In this document: piece by piece, positions 1 to 7,916 of the stretch
Layout of the letters: each line of letters opens with the position of its first letter
Numbering within the stretch: the stretch's first letter is position 1
NCBI RefSeq assembly: GCF_047121295.1
Contig: NZ_CP139447.1
Span: forward strand, 5,580,001 to 5,644,000
DNA: 64,000 nucleotides
Origin: Longispora sp047121295
Lineage (GTDB): Bacteria > Actinomycetota > Actinomycetes > Mycobacteriales > Micromonosporaceae
Direction: 5' to 3'
Position numbers and translations under genes: made by a program
The notes under the pieces: generated by a model
Database searches by the model: none
What the model was told of the DNA's origin: nothing
Seen by the model: the letters and a program-made list of their open reading frames with translations, nothing else

Positions 1-135
1 GAGCCGGTCGACGGAGACCGCGCGCCCGGAGTCCAGGGCGAGGACGGCCAGCACGGCGCGCTGCATCGGCGGGCCCAGCGGCAGGGGCCGGCCGTCGTGC
101 CAGTACTCCACCGGACCCAGCAATCCCAGTCTCAC
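1..135 (-). CDS. SARP/AfsR-type transcriptional regulator, N-terminal fragment
   Basis: The gene starts at a GTG (133-135) and runs off the left edge, leaving 45 codons. The visible residues begin RLGLLGPVEYW and continue with GRPLPLG, then QRAVLAVLAL and AVSVDRL. This is the typical opening of the winged-helix DNA-binding domain of Streptomyces-antibiotic-regulatory-protein (SARP/AfsR) activators, which normally precedes a BTAD domain. SARPs usually activate secondary-metabolite clusters, so a cluster may lie to the left. The family is clear from the sequence; the target and total length cannot be seen. Confidence 0.8.
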   Translation of the reverse strand, partial: MRLGLLGPVEYWHDGRPLPLGPPMQRAVLAVLALDSGRAVSVDRL

Positions 136-190
136 CGCCGGACCCTAACAAGCTGCCGGCCTCTCCCCCAAGGGTGCCGGTCACGCGGTG

Positions 191-1300
191 TCACGGCCGG
201 CCGGCCGGCGGCCCGAGTCGGACGGCCGCGATCAGGTACCGGAACCGGCCGTCCCCGCCGGTCAGCGAGGCCGGCTTCCCCGGCCCGGCCAGGGTGAACC
301 GGACCGTGTCCCCACCGAGCGCGGTCAGCCCGTCGACCAGGAACCCCGGGTTGAACCCGATGCTCAGCTCCGCCCCGTCGTAACCGACGGCCAGGCTCGC
401 CGTGGCGTGCGCCTCGCTGCCGGTGGCGGCCTCCAGCAGGAGCCGGCCGGTGCTGAACGCCAGCCGGACCGGCGTCTGCGGGGCCGCGACCAGGGCCACC
501 CGGCGCAGCGCGTCGAGCAGCGCGCCGGTGGGCACCTCGGCGTGGATCGCGCCGGTCGCCGGGAACTGGGACACGTAGTCGGCGAGCGGGTTGTCGAGCA
601 GCCGGGTGACGGTGTGCCGGTGGCCGGCGTCGAGGCCGAGCAGCCCGTCGCCGAGCCGGAGGGTGAGGGGCCGGCCGGCGGTCAGGTGCCGGGCGGTGCC
701 GGCGAGCGTGCGGGCCGGCACGAGGGCGGTGTGCCCGGCGCCGACGTCCCCGGCCGGGGACCAGGGCAGCTGCCGGACCGCCATCCGGTACCGGTCGATG
801 CACGACAGCGTCAGCGTCTCCCCGTCGAGGTGCAGCCGGGCTCCGGTGAACGCCGGCACCGTGTCGTCCCGGCTCGCCGCGAGCACGACCTGCGCGACGG
901 CGTCCGCGAACTCGCCGGCGTCCACGGTGCCCACGACGGGCGGCGGGGCGGGCGGCGCCGGATAGTCCTCGATCGGCATCGGGGCCAGCGTGAACGTGGT
1001 CCCGGCCCCGGACACGACGAGCCCCGCCCCGTCGGTGGCCAGCGACACGGGCCCGGCCGGCAGGGCGCGGGCGATCTGGCCGAGCAGCCGGCCGGAGACC
1101 AGCGCCTCCCCCGGGGTGGCGACGTCCGCCACCGCACGGGCGGCCGTGGCCACCTCGTAGTCGAACGCCGACACCGTCAGCCCGTCCCCGGCGCGCAGCA
1201 CGAGCCCGGCGAGCACGGGGACGACGGGCCGGGCGGGCAGCGCGCCGGCGGCCCAGGTCACGGCGTCGAGCAGGGCGGCACGGTCGATCGTCAGCTTCAC
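191..1300 (-). CDS. DNA polymerase III beta (sliding clamp) paralogue
   Basis: This 369-residue protein has the three-repeat clamp architecture of DnaN: an opening KLTIDRAALLDAV, a mid-part FTLAPMPIEDYP and the clamp-like SCIDRYRMAV. Clamps ring DNA and tether polymerases. I chose GTG 1298-1300 because the clamp fold begins at once there; a TTG at 1330 would add ten unalignable residues. No dnaA, recF or gyrB lies nearby, and the neighbours are a SARP regulator and an oxidase. It is therefore probably an accessory clamp copy rather than the replicative dnaN. The C-terminus ends in an unusual RLGPPAGRP tail where the replicative clamp normally has a short conserved MPVRL-type end. Confidence 0.85.
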   Translation of the reverse strand: MKLTIDRAALLDAVTWAAGALPARPVVPVLAGLVLRAGDGLTVSAFDYEVATAARAVADVATPGEALVSGRLLGQIARALPAGPVSLATDGAGLVVSGAGTTFTLAPMPIEDYPAPPAPPPVVGTVDAGEFADAVAQVVLAASRDDTVPAFTGARLHLDGETLTLSCIDRYRMAVRQLPWSPAGDVGAGHTALVPARTLAGTARHLTAGRPLTLRLGDGLLGLDAGHRHTVTRLLDNPLADYVSQFPATGAIHAEVPTGALLDALRRVALVAAPQTPVRLAFSTGRLLLEAATGSEAHATASLAVGYDGAELSIGFNPGFLVDGLTALGGDTVRFTLAGPGKPASLTGGDGRFRYLIAAVRLGPPAGRP

Positions 1301-1330
1301 GGCCGCCACCCTAGGCCGGGGGTGCGACAA

Positions 1331-2761
1331 CTATTCGGGCTCGTTCCGGCCGCCGACCCGGTAGGGCTCGGTGACGCCCTCGTACGCGAGGTGCGCGACG
1401 AGGCCCTGCGCGGCGTGGTCGAGGTTGTGGCAGTGGTCCATCCAGATGCCGGGGTTGTCCGCCCGGAACGCGAGCACGTACGTCGACCCGGCCGGCACGT
1501 CGAGGGAGTCCCGCCAGACCGGCGACCCGGTGGCGGGCACCCCGTCGCGGCCGAGCAGCACGGCGTGGTGCCCGTGCAGGTGCAGGGGGTGCGACTTGCC
1601 GGACCCGTTGACCAGGGTCATCACGACCGTGTCGCCCTCGCGGACGACGAACATGGGCGTGTTCGGGTACAGCTCGCCGTTGAGGGTCCACCACACCCCG
1701 GGCCGGCCGTCGACGAACCCGGGGAACCGTCCGATCCGGAGGGTGAACCGCCGGTCGGCGTGGTCGGGGTCCAGCCCGAGCGGGGCCGGGGTGCCGTACC
1801 GCAGCGGGTCGACGGTGCCGGTCGGGGCCCGGGCCGGCGCCGGGGCCGCGCCGGGCGGGCCGAGCACCAGGCCGACGCCGCCGAGGTCGACCCGGACGGC
1901 CGGCCCGGTGGCGGGCACGACGAGGCCCAGGTCGGCGCGCCCGCCGGCCGGCACGGTCACCGCCTCGGCGGCGAGCTCGCCGGGTTCGTGCAGGTCGCGG
2001 CCGTCGAGGGCCAGCAGCCGGTAGGGAGCGCCGTTGACGACCACCCGGACGGTGTCGTTGTCGGTGTTGACCACCCGCAGCCGGAGCGGCCCGGTCGCGT
2101 CGATCCGGGACAGCCCGGTCCGGCCGGCGACGGTGCGCAGGTTGGCGTAGGTGTGCACGGCCGCCACCACGTCGGGGTCGGGGACCGCTGGTTCGATGAC
2201 CAGCACCCCGTACAGCCCCTGCCTGACCTGCTCGTGGGAGACCTGGTGGGAGTGGTACCAGTACGTCCCCGGGTGCTCGGCCCGGAACCGGTACACGTGG
2301 CTGCCGCCCCGGGGCACCGCGTCCTGGGTGACGCCGGCGACCCCGTCCTCGGCGTTGGGCAGGTCCACCCCGTGCCAGTGCAGCGTGACCCCGTCGGCCA
2401 CGGACTCGTTGACCAGCGTCACGGCCACCACCTGCCCCTCGGTGACCCGGAGGACCGGGCCGGGCGACTGGTGGTTGACGGTGTACCCGGAAAGCCGTTC
2501 CCCGCCGCCGAGCGTGATCGTCTCCCGGCGCGCGGTGAGCGTCACCGCCACGTCGGGTGCCCCGACCGGCCCGACCAGGTCCGCGACGCTCGGCCCGCCG
2601 TGTACGTGCGCGGCACCGGAGGAGCCGCCGAGGTCGGCCCGCCCGAAGTCCATCACGGAGTAGGAGGAGGGCAGCAGGCTGTCCTGCCACGCCCAGCCGA
2701 GCGGCCCGACGATCGCGACCGTCGCGACGACGGCCACCGCGAGCCGCACCCGGCGGGACAC
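1331..2761 (-). CDS. Membrane-anchored or secreted multicopper oxidase
   Basis: This 476-residue protein oxidises substrates using one type-1 and a trinuclear copper centre, outside the membrane. All four copper motifs are visible: LHWHG near residue 128, YWYHSH near 167-172, HPLHLHGHH near 391-399, and MDHCHNLDH near 441-449, which contains the type-1 Cys. A single hydrophobic helix at residues 5-25 acts as signal or anchor. The start is GTG 2759-2761, one base after the stop of the upstream membrane-protein gene, which implies translational coupling. Longer starts would overlap that gene. The substrate (copper(I), phenolics or other) cannot be told from sequence. Confidence 0.88.
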   Translation of the reverse strand: MSRRVRLAVAVVATVAIVGPLGWAWQDSLLPSSYSVMDFGRADLGGSSGAAHVHGGPSVADLVGPVGAPDVAVTLTARRETITLGGGERLSGYTVNHQSPGPVLRVTEGQVVAVTLVNESVADGVTLHWHGVDLPNAEDGVAGVTQDAVPRGGSHVYRFRAEHPGTYWYHSHQVSHEQVRQGLYGVLVIEPAVPDPDVVAAVHTYANLRTVAGRTGLSRIDATGPLRLRVVNTDNDTVRVVVNGAPYRLLALDGRDLHEPGELAAEAVTVPAGGRADLGLVVPATGPAVRVDLGGVGLVLGPPGAAPAPARAPTGTVDPLRYGTPAPLGLDPDHADRRFTLRIGRFPGFVDGRPGVWWTLNGELYPNTPMFVVREGDTVVMTLVNGSGKSHPLHLHGHHAVLLGRDGVPATGSPVWRDSLDVPAGSTYVLAFRADNPGIWMDHCHNLDHAAQGLVAHLAYEGVTEPYRVGGRNEPE

Positions 2762-2762
2762 G

Positions 2763-3194
2763 TCACTCGACCGTGACGGGCCCTGGGACCGGCACCGGGC
2801 CGCTGGCGGCCATCCGCGCACGGATGGCCGTGGCGAACAGCACCAGCGCGTTGAACCCGTGCAGCAGGCCCACCCACGGCGCCGCGAACGACGCGAACGC
2901 GAGCGCGATCTGGAGCGCGACCAGGCCGACGATGATCGCGGCCAGCCGCACCCCGTGCGGCACGTGCGCGAAGAACGACACGACGAGCAGCGCGAGGGCC
3001 AGCAGCGGAACGACGATCTGACCGCCGATGCCGTGCATCATCCAGCCGAAGTTGCCCTCGTAGTTGTCGTCGAGCAGCACGGGCTGGTTGTCGGTGTCGT
3101 GGGCCAGGCCGAACACCGCGAACGCGATCCAGGCGGCCTGCAACGCCACCGTGAACGCGGTGAGAAAGGCCAGCACCTTGTACGTGGTCCTCAT
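2763..3194 (-). CDS. Small four-helix membrane protein (DUF6220-like)
   Basis: This 143-residue protein has four predicted membrane helices (near 5-27, 47-68, 73-95 and 102-122). A conserved LLHGFNALVLF lies in the last helix, as in DUF6220-type proteins of unknown function. The start ATG 3192-3194 is preceded by a strong GAGGGGG ribosome-binding site. The gene ends one base before the multicopper oxidase start, so the two are almost certainly cotranscribed. A role alongside the oxidase at the membrane (metal or redox handling) is inference only. Confidence 0.75.
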   Translation of the reverse strand: MRTTYKVLAFLTAFTVALQAAWIAFAVFGLAHDTDNQPVLLDDNYEGNFGWMMHGIGGQIVVPLLALALLVVSFFAHVPHGVRLAAIIVGLVALQIALAFASFAAPWVGLLHGFNALVLFATAIRARMAASGPVPVPGPVTVE

Positions 3195-3578
3195 CGCTAC
3201 CCCCTCGACAGTTGTCCGACCTCGATTCTCCCGCACATTTCTAGTCAAAGGTATGGAAATCCACCCATGCGACGGCGCATGCAGTCGACGTCATGAAAAC
3301 TTCATGCGGCCCGACGTAGCTTTCAGGGCGTCGGGGCACCCATCCCCGGCAGCGGTGGCCCGACGCAGGCCACCCACCCGTCCTTCCGGGGGGCGTCGTT
3401 CCGTCTCGCAAACATGAGACGCCCCCCGGAAGAGACAACCAAAAAACCATTCTTTTGGTACGGCAGCGCCCGACCCGCCGCGCACCGGCCGGAGCCCCGA
3501 ACCCCCAAAATGGGGCTCCCCAACCCGTCCGCGACAGGGTGCCGGAATCCCCTCGCGCGCGAATGTAGGGTCGACGGA
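3195..3578. other. Non-coding divergent promoter region, 384 bp
   Basis: This stretch lies between the divergent membrane-protein gene and the SDR gene. I see no convincing coding frame. It holds a small palindrome, CATGAA-AAC-TTCATG at 3292-3306, suited to an operator for the leftward operon, and a large hairpin at 3383-3432 described separately. It should carry at least two promoters, but I could not assign -35 and -10 boxes with confidence. Confidence 0.6.
3383..3432. repeat. 15-bp perfect inverted repeat (hairpin) in a divergent intergenic region
   Basis: The left arm CTTCCGGGGGGCGTC (3383-3397) is perfectly complementary to the right arm 3418-3432, leaving a 20-base loop. A competing short stem GTCTC/GAGAC (3403-3407 and 3416-3420) overlaps it. 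No T-tract follows on either strand, although an A-rich stretch lies just right of it on the plus strand. It sits between two divergent genes, so it is not an ordinary terminator. A regulatory leader or small RNA is possible. Confidence 0.6.
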
Positions 3579-4538
3579 ATGCGGATCCTGGTCTTGGGCG
3601 GGACGTCCTTCGTGGGACGCGCCATCGTGGAGGACGCGCTGCGTACCGGCGCGCGGGTGACCATCTTCGGTCGGGGAAAGACGGGGACCGAGCTGTTCCC
3701 CGAGGTGCCCCGGCTGGTCGGCGACCGGGACACCGGCGACTACGCGGCGCTGGCCGACGGCTCGTGGGACGCGGTGGTGGACGTCAGCGGGTACGTGCCC
3801 CGGCACGTCAACCAGGCGATGGACGCGCTCGGCGACCGGGTCGGGCCGTACCTGTTCATCTCCAGTCACGCCGTGTACGTCCGCGAGGGGATCGCGGCCG
3901 GCAACGACGAGTCCACCCCGCTGCGGCCGGCGGTGCGCGACACCGAGGAGCTGGACGAGGACACCTACGGGCCGTGCAAGGTGGCCTGCGAGGAGGACAT
4001 CGTCGCCCGGTACGGCGCGCGGGCCACGATCGTGCGCCCCGGCAAGGTGGCCGGCCCGCACGACAACCAGAACACCCTGACCTACTGGGTACGCCGGGCC
4101 GCGCGCGGCGGCCGGGTCGCCCTGCCCGGGTCGCCCGAGCAGCCGGTGCAGGTCATCGACTCCCGCGACCTGGCGCGCCTCGTCGTGCAGTTGCTGGTGG
4201 ACGAGCGGCCGGGGGCGTTCACGGCCGTCGGGCCCGCCGTGCCGGTGACGATGGGCGAGCTGATCGCGGTGTGCGCCCGGGTGGCGGGCAGCGCCGTGGA
4301 GATCGTGCCGGTGCCCGCAGACGCGGTCGGGGAGTTCTTCCCGCTGGTCCGGCCGGTGGAGGCGTGGCCGGGGCAGCAGCGGAGCGCGGCCCGGGCCCTG
4401 GCGGCGGGGATGGGCGCCACTCCCCTGGCGGAGACCGTCGCGGACGTGCTGGCGTGGGACCGGGAGACCGGGGAGCAGCCGATCGAGCGGGGGCTGTCGC
4501 CGGAGGAGGAGGCGAAGCTGCTGGGCGAGGTGGCGTAG
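3579..4538 (+). CDS. NAD-dependent epimerase/dehydratase (extended SDR)
   Basis: This 319-residue protein opens with the Rossmann motif GGTSFVG (residues 6-12) and continues through an extended-SDR fold with VVDVSGYVP and FISSHAVYV. Such enzymes act on nucleotide sugars or similar ligands. The canonical YxxxK is not obvious; the nearest match is YGPCKVACE, which supplies Tyr and Lys at the right spacing. The start ATG 3579 places the glycine-rich motif directly at the N-terminus. It is monocistronic and ends at a shared hairpin terminator. The substrate is unknown. Confidence 0.8.
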   Translation: MRILVLGGTSFVGRAIVEDALRTGARVTIFGRGKTGTELFPEVPRLVGDRDTGDYAALADGSWDAVVDVSGYVPRHVNQAMDALGDRVGPYLFISSHAVYVREGIAAGNDESTPLRPAVRDTEELDEDTYGPCKVACEEDIVARYGARATIVRPGKVAGPHDNQNTLTYWVRRAARGGRVALPGSPEQPVQVIDSRDLARLVVQLLVDERPGAFTAVGPAVPVTMGELIAVCARVAGSAVEIVPVPADAVGEFFPLVRPVEAWPGQQRSAARALAAGMGATPLAETVADVLAWDRETGEQPIERGLSPEEEAKLLGEVA

Positions 4539-4557
4539 GCGGGGCCGGACCGGCCGG

Positions 4558-4626
4558 CACGGCCCCCTGCAACGGGGTGGGCAGCACGCCCCCGCGCGGA
4601 GCTTTCCCACCTTGCAGGGGACCGTG
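4558..4626. terminator. Bidirectional terminator between convergent genes
   Basis: CACGGCCCCCTGCAA (4558-4572) pairs with 4612-4626 with one mismatch, and GGTGGG/CCCACC in the loop can extend the stem. It lies between the SDR gene (plus) and the binding-protein gene (minus). There is no T-tract, which is common in high-GC actinobacteria. Confidence 0.65.
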
Positions 4627-4703
4627 GCCAGCAGAGCAGCCCCGCCCTCACCACCAGCCGTACTTCGCCGCCGCGGCCCGGTCGGGCGGACCGCCGCCGG
4701 AGA

Positions 4704-4728
4704 CCGGGGCAGGTGTCGCCGTAACCGT
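4704..4728 (-). repeat. Dispersed 3'-end-associated sequence, copy A
   Basis: Read on the minus strand it is ACGGTTACGGCGAC followed by ACCTGCCCCGG, nine bases after the stop codon of the minus-strand binding-protein gene. It matches the copies at 55599-55623, 49711-49734, 63385-63409 and 28511-28534. The sequence is not a strong hairpin. Its function is unknown. Confidence 0.6.
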
Positions 4729-4737
4729 CGAATGTTC

Positions 4738-5934
4738 CTAATAGAGCAGTTGCCAGCCGCCGAGCCGGACCACGAAGGTCGTCAGGGTCCCGGCGCTCAC
4801 CCCGCCGTGGTAGTCCGGCCCGAACGCGTAGTTGCCGGCCACCCCGTCGTAGTGGGTGTTCTCCAGGGCGTCGCGGAGCGCCTTGTGGTCGGTGCCTTTC
4901 GTCGTCGTGATCGCCTCGGTGATCATGTGCAGTGCGTCGTAGGCGCTGGGCGCGACGCCGGAGTAGGTGTCGTAGGCCTGGATGTAGCGGCGGCGGAACT
5001 CCTGCTGGGCCAGCCCGGCGGGGGTGGTCGCGATGCCGTTCGGGTCGAGCACCGCCGGGTGCACCATGAACATGCCCTCGGCGTCGGCCGCGACCGGCCC
5101 GGTGAGGAACTGGTCGGCACCGGCCGAGGGATCGAGAAAGACCTTTCCCGTGTACCCGGCCGCGTGGATCGCGGTCACCGCGCGCGCCGCCCCGGGCATC
5201 AGGGCCCCGATCAGGATGGCCTCCGGCCTGGCTGCGAGCAGGTCGGCGACCCGGTCGGCGACGTCGGAGCCGTCCTCGGCGAACCGGACCCCCTTGGCCA
5301 GGCTCAGCCCGTCGGCGGCCCGGGCGCCGAGCGAACCGGTCATCACCTGGGTGACGATGTCGCCGTACGCGCCCTTCGCCGTCAGCAGTCCGATCTTGCG
5401 GGCGCCCATCCGCAGCGCCTGCTCGGCGATGGAGGCCGCGATGTCGCCGCCGTTCGGGGACACCTTGAAGCAGTACTTCCGGCTCGCGACCGGGGTGACG
5501 ATCGCGTCGCTCGCGGCCAGCGACACCAGCGGCACGCCGAGCTCCTCCACCACGGGCACCACGGCCATCGTGACGGCCGTCGTGCTCGACCCGACGATGG
5601 CGGCCACGCCGTCGGCCGTGATCAGCTCGCGGGCCGCCGCCGCGCCCTTGGCCGGGTCGCTGGCGCTGTCGCGGACCACGAGCCGGACCCGGCGCTGCTT
5701 GCCGCCCACGAGCACGCCGCCCTCGTTGAGCTGGTCGACGGTGACCTGGAGCGCGTTGCGGTGCACGGTGCCGATCACGGCCCCCGGCCCGCTGAGCTCG
5801 AGGACCGCGCCGATGACGACCTCGCCCTCCAGCCCGGCGGCGGCACCCCGCTGGGGCGTCGAGCCGCAGCCGGCGGCGACGGACGCGACGAGCACGGCGG
5901 AGGTGAGCCCGACCCAGAACCTGCGTACGACCAT
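4738..5934 (-). CDS. Branched-chain amino-acid-type ABC substrate-binding lipoprotein
   Basis: This 398-residue type-I periplasmic-binding protein (Peripla_BP_6/LivJ class) delivers a small solute to an ABC permease or acts as a sensor. It has a lipoprotein signal with lipobox VAAGC (Cys about residue 23), then EVVIGAVLELSGPGA, VGSSTTAVTMAV and PSAYDALHM. The start ATG 5932-5934 gives a normal signal peptide; a longer upstream frame would not. No permease or ATPase gene is adjacent, so it is an orphan receptor whose partner lies elsewhere. The ligand is not determinable. Confidence 0.87.
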   Translation of the reverse strand: MVVRRFWVGLTSAVLVASVAAGCGSTPQRGAAAGLEGEVVIGAVLELSGPGAVIGTVHRNALQVTVDQLNEGGVLVGGKQRRVRLVVRDSASDPAKGAAAARELITADGVAAIVGSSTTAVTMAVVPVVEELGVPLVSLAASDAIVTPVASRKYCFKVSPNGGDIAASIAEQALRMGARKIGLLTAKGAYGDIVTQVMTGSLGARAADGLSLAKGVRFAEDGSDVADRVADLLAARPEAILIGALMPGAARAVTAIHAAGYTGKVFLDPSAGADQFLTGPVAADAEGMFMVHPAVLDPNGIATTPAGLAQQEFRRRYIQAYDTYSGVAPSAYDALHMITEAITTTKGTDHKALRDALENTHYDGVAGNYAFGPDYHGGVSAGTLTTFVVRLGGWQLLY

Positions 5935-6096
5935 CCGCCGATCGTGGTCACACAGGGTGGCGGCGGTCAAGTAACGATTAGGGGCATTACAGGACTCTGA
6001 CCAGCTTTCCACAGCCGATTCCCCGAAGTCCTGTCACATGTTGTTACTCGGACATGACGGATTTGCCGAGCCTCGGCGGGCGGGCACAATGGGGCG

Positions 6097-6828
6097 ATGG
6101 ATCTCAACGCTGACCTCGGCGAGGGCTTCGGCCACTGGCGGCTGACCGACGACGACGCGCTGCTCGACGTCGTGACCAGCGCGAACGTGGCCTGCGGCTT
6201 CCACGCCGGCGACCCGTCGATCATGCGCCGGGTGTGCGTGGCGGCGGCCGGGCGCGGGGTCCGGATCGGCGCCCAGGTGTCCTACCGCGACCTGGCCGGC
6301 TTCGGCCGCCGGGCCATGGAGGTGCCGGCGGACGAGCTGGCCGACGAGGTGACGTACCAGATCGGGGCGCTGCGGGTCTTCGCCGAGGCCGCCGGCAGCA
6401 CGGTCAGCTACGTCAAGCCGCACGGCGCGCTGTACAACCGGGTGGTCGACGACCCGGTCCAGGCGGCGGCCGTGGTCGCCGGGACCCTCCGGGCCGGTGG
6501 CCGGCTGCCCGTGCTCTGTCTGCCCGGCTCCGCCCTGCACGCAGCGGCCGACGCCGCCGGGCTGCCCACCGTGGCCGAGGCGTTCGCCGATCGGGCGTAC
6601 ACGGCCCGGGGCACCCTGGTCCCGCGCGGCACGCCGGGCGCGGTCCTCGAACCGGAGGCCGCCGTCGCCCAGGCCCTGGGCATCGCCCGCGAAGCCCGAG
6701 TCACCGCGATCACGGGCGAACAGGTCCCCGTCACGGCCCGATCGATATGCGTACACGGCGACACCCCGGGAGCCGTGGCAGTGGGCCGAGCCATCAGAGC
6801 GGCCCTGGCAGTAACCCCATTCGCGTAA
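6097..6828 (+). CDS. pxpA: 5-oxoprolinase subunit A (LamB/YcsF family)
   Basis: This 243-residue protein is the usual family length and begins with the family signature MDLNADLGEGFG. ANVACGFHAGD and YVKPHGALYN follow. PxpA works with PxpB and PxpC to cleave 5-oxoproline to glutamate using ATP. Here pxpB and pxpC are not adjacent, which is unusual because they are normally in one operon. The gene ends at a very strong hairpin (6863-6928), so it is transcribed alone. Family assignment is firm; whether it functions without nearby partners is open. Confidence 0.88.
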   Translation: MDLNADLGEGFGHWRLTDDDALLDVVTSANVACGFHAGDPSIMRRVCVAAAGRGVRIGAQVSYRDLAGFGRRAMEVPADELADEVTYQIGALRVFAEAAGSTVSYVKPHGALYNRVVDDPVQAAAVVAGTLRAGGRLPVLCLPGSALHAAADAAGLPTVAEAFADRAYTARGTLVPRGTPGAVLEPEAAVAQALGIAREARVTAITGEQVPVTARSICVHGDTPGAVAVGRAIRAALAVTPFA

Positions 6829-6862
6829 CCCACCACCCCCGGTGAGCCCGGCACTCAGCCAA

Positions 6863-6928
6863 GGCCGTCGGGGTCGGGTTCGGAGGGAGTCAAAGGCTCT
6901 TCTCCCTCCGAACCCGACCCCGACGGCC
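6863..6928 (+). terminator. 27-bp perfect hairpin terminator after pxpA
   Basis: The arms 6863-6889 and 6902-6928 are perfectly complementary over 27 bp around a 12-base loop; the left arm begins GGCCGTCGGGGTCGGG. It lies 34 bases after the pxpA stop and ahead of the peptidase gene. No U-tract follows. The arm length is exceptional for an intrinsic terminator. Confidence 0.7.
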
Positions 6929-7004
6929 CCCCACCAGGTAAGAACTCTGTCGGCTCCCACACAGAGGACTGGCGCCCAGAGAGTCCGAAGCGGATCGTGA
7001 TCTC

Positions 7005-7772
7005 ATGACCACTCCCCGCAGTGCGATCTACGGCTGGGTCCCTGACCTGCCCGATCAGCGGGACCACCTGTTCTCGGCGGCCCCGTCCACCACCCCCCTG
7101 CCCGCGAAGGTCGACCTCCGCGCGCAGTGTCCACCCGCGATCTACGACCAGGGCCAGCTCGGCAGCTGCACGGCGAACGCGATCGGCAGCGGCTTCGAGT
7201 ACAACCTGATCAGGCACGGGTTGGAGATCTTCACGCCGTCCCGGCTGTTCATCTACTACAACGAGCGGGTCATCCTCGGCACCGTCGACAGCGACAGCGG
7301 CGCCATGATCCGCGACGGGATCAAGTCCGTGACCAAGCAGGGCGTGTGCCCGGAGTCCGACTGGCGCTACGACATCACCCGGTTCACGGAGAAGCCCCCC
7401 GCGAGCTGCTACGAGACGGCGCTGCGGCACCGGGTCACTGCCTACAAGCGGGTGCCCCAGACCCTGCGTCAGCTCAAGAGCTGCCTCGCCCAGGGCTACC
7501 CGATCGTGTTCGGCTTCTCGGTGTACGAGAGCTTCGAGTCCCCCGAGGTCAGCCACACCGGCACGGTGCCGATGCCGCGCGTGGACTCCGAGCAGATGCT
7601 GGGCGGCCACGCGGTCCTCTGCGTCGGGTACGACGACGAGTCCATGCGGTTCCTGGTGCGCAACTCCTGGGGAGAGCACTGGGGCGACGGCGGGTACTTC
7701 ACGATGCCGTACCCGTATCTCACCGACTCCACGCTGTCGCGCGACTTCTGGATGATGACGCAGACGACGTGA
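7005..7772 (+). CDS. Papain-family (C1) cysteine peptidase
   Basis: This 255-residue protein carries all C1 catalytic residues: Gln49 and Cys55 in DQGQLGSCTAN, His202 in GGHAVLCVGY and Asn220 in RNSWGEHWGDGG. It lacks both a signal peptide and the long inhibitory propeptide of eukaryotic papains; mature-like sequence starts by residue 35. It is therefore probably cytosolic and not made as an inactive zymogen. It stands alone between a strong terminator and a convergent acetyltransferase gene. The substrate is unknown; bacterial homologues are found in diverse accessory settings. Confidence 0.88.
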   Translation: MTTPRSAIYGWVPDLPDQRDHLFSAAPSTTPLPAKVDLRAQCPPAIYDQGQLGSCTANAIGSGFEYNLIRHGLEIFTPSRLFIYYNERVILGTVDSDSGAMIRDGIKSVTKQGVCPESDWRYDITRFTEKPPASCYETALRHRVTAYKRVPQTLRQLKSCLAQGYPIVFGFSVYESFESPEVSHTGTVPMPRVDSEQMLGGHAVLCVGYDDESMRFLVRNSWGEHWGDGGYFTMPYPYLTDSTLSRDFWMMTQTT

Positions 7773-7916
7773 TCGGGGGCGGCGGGCGGCGGCGCCACGG
7801 GGGCCGCCACCCGCCGCGCACGCCCGGCCCCTCGCGCACGCACGGGGCCCGACCGGTCCCACGGGGGGCCGCGCGCCGCACGCCCGGGCCGGCGGGGCTG
7901 CCCGCAGGCTCCGGTC

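Noticed and set aside
188..2776. Long plus-strand open frame opposite the clamp and oxidase genes
   Set aside because: It is antisense to two well-supported genes and its composition (Gly/Arg/Pro/Val) is that of a GC-rich shadow frame.
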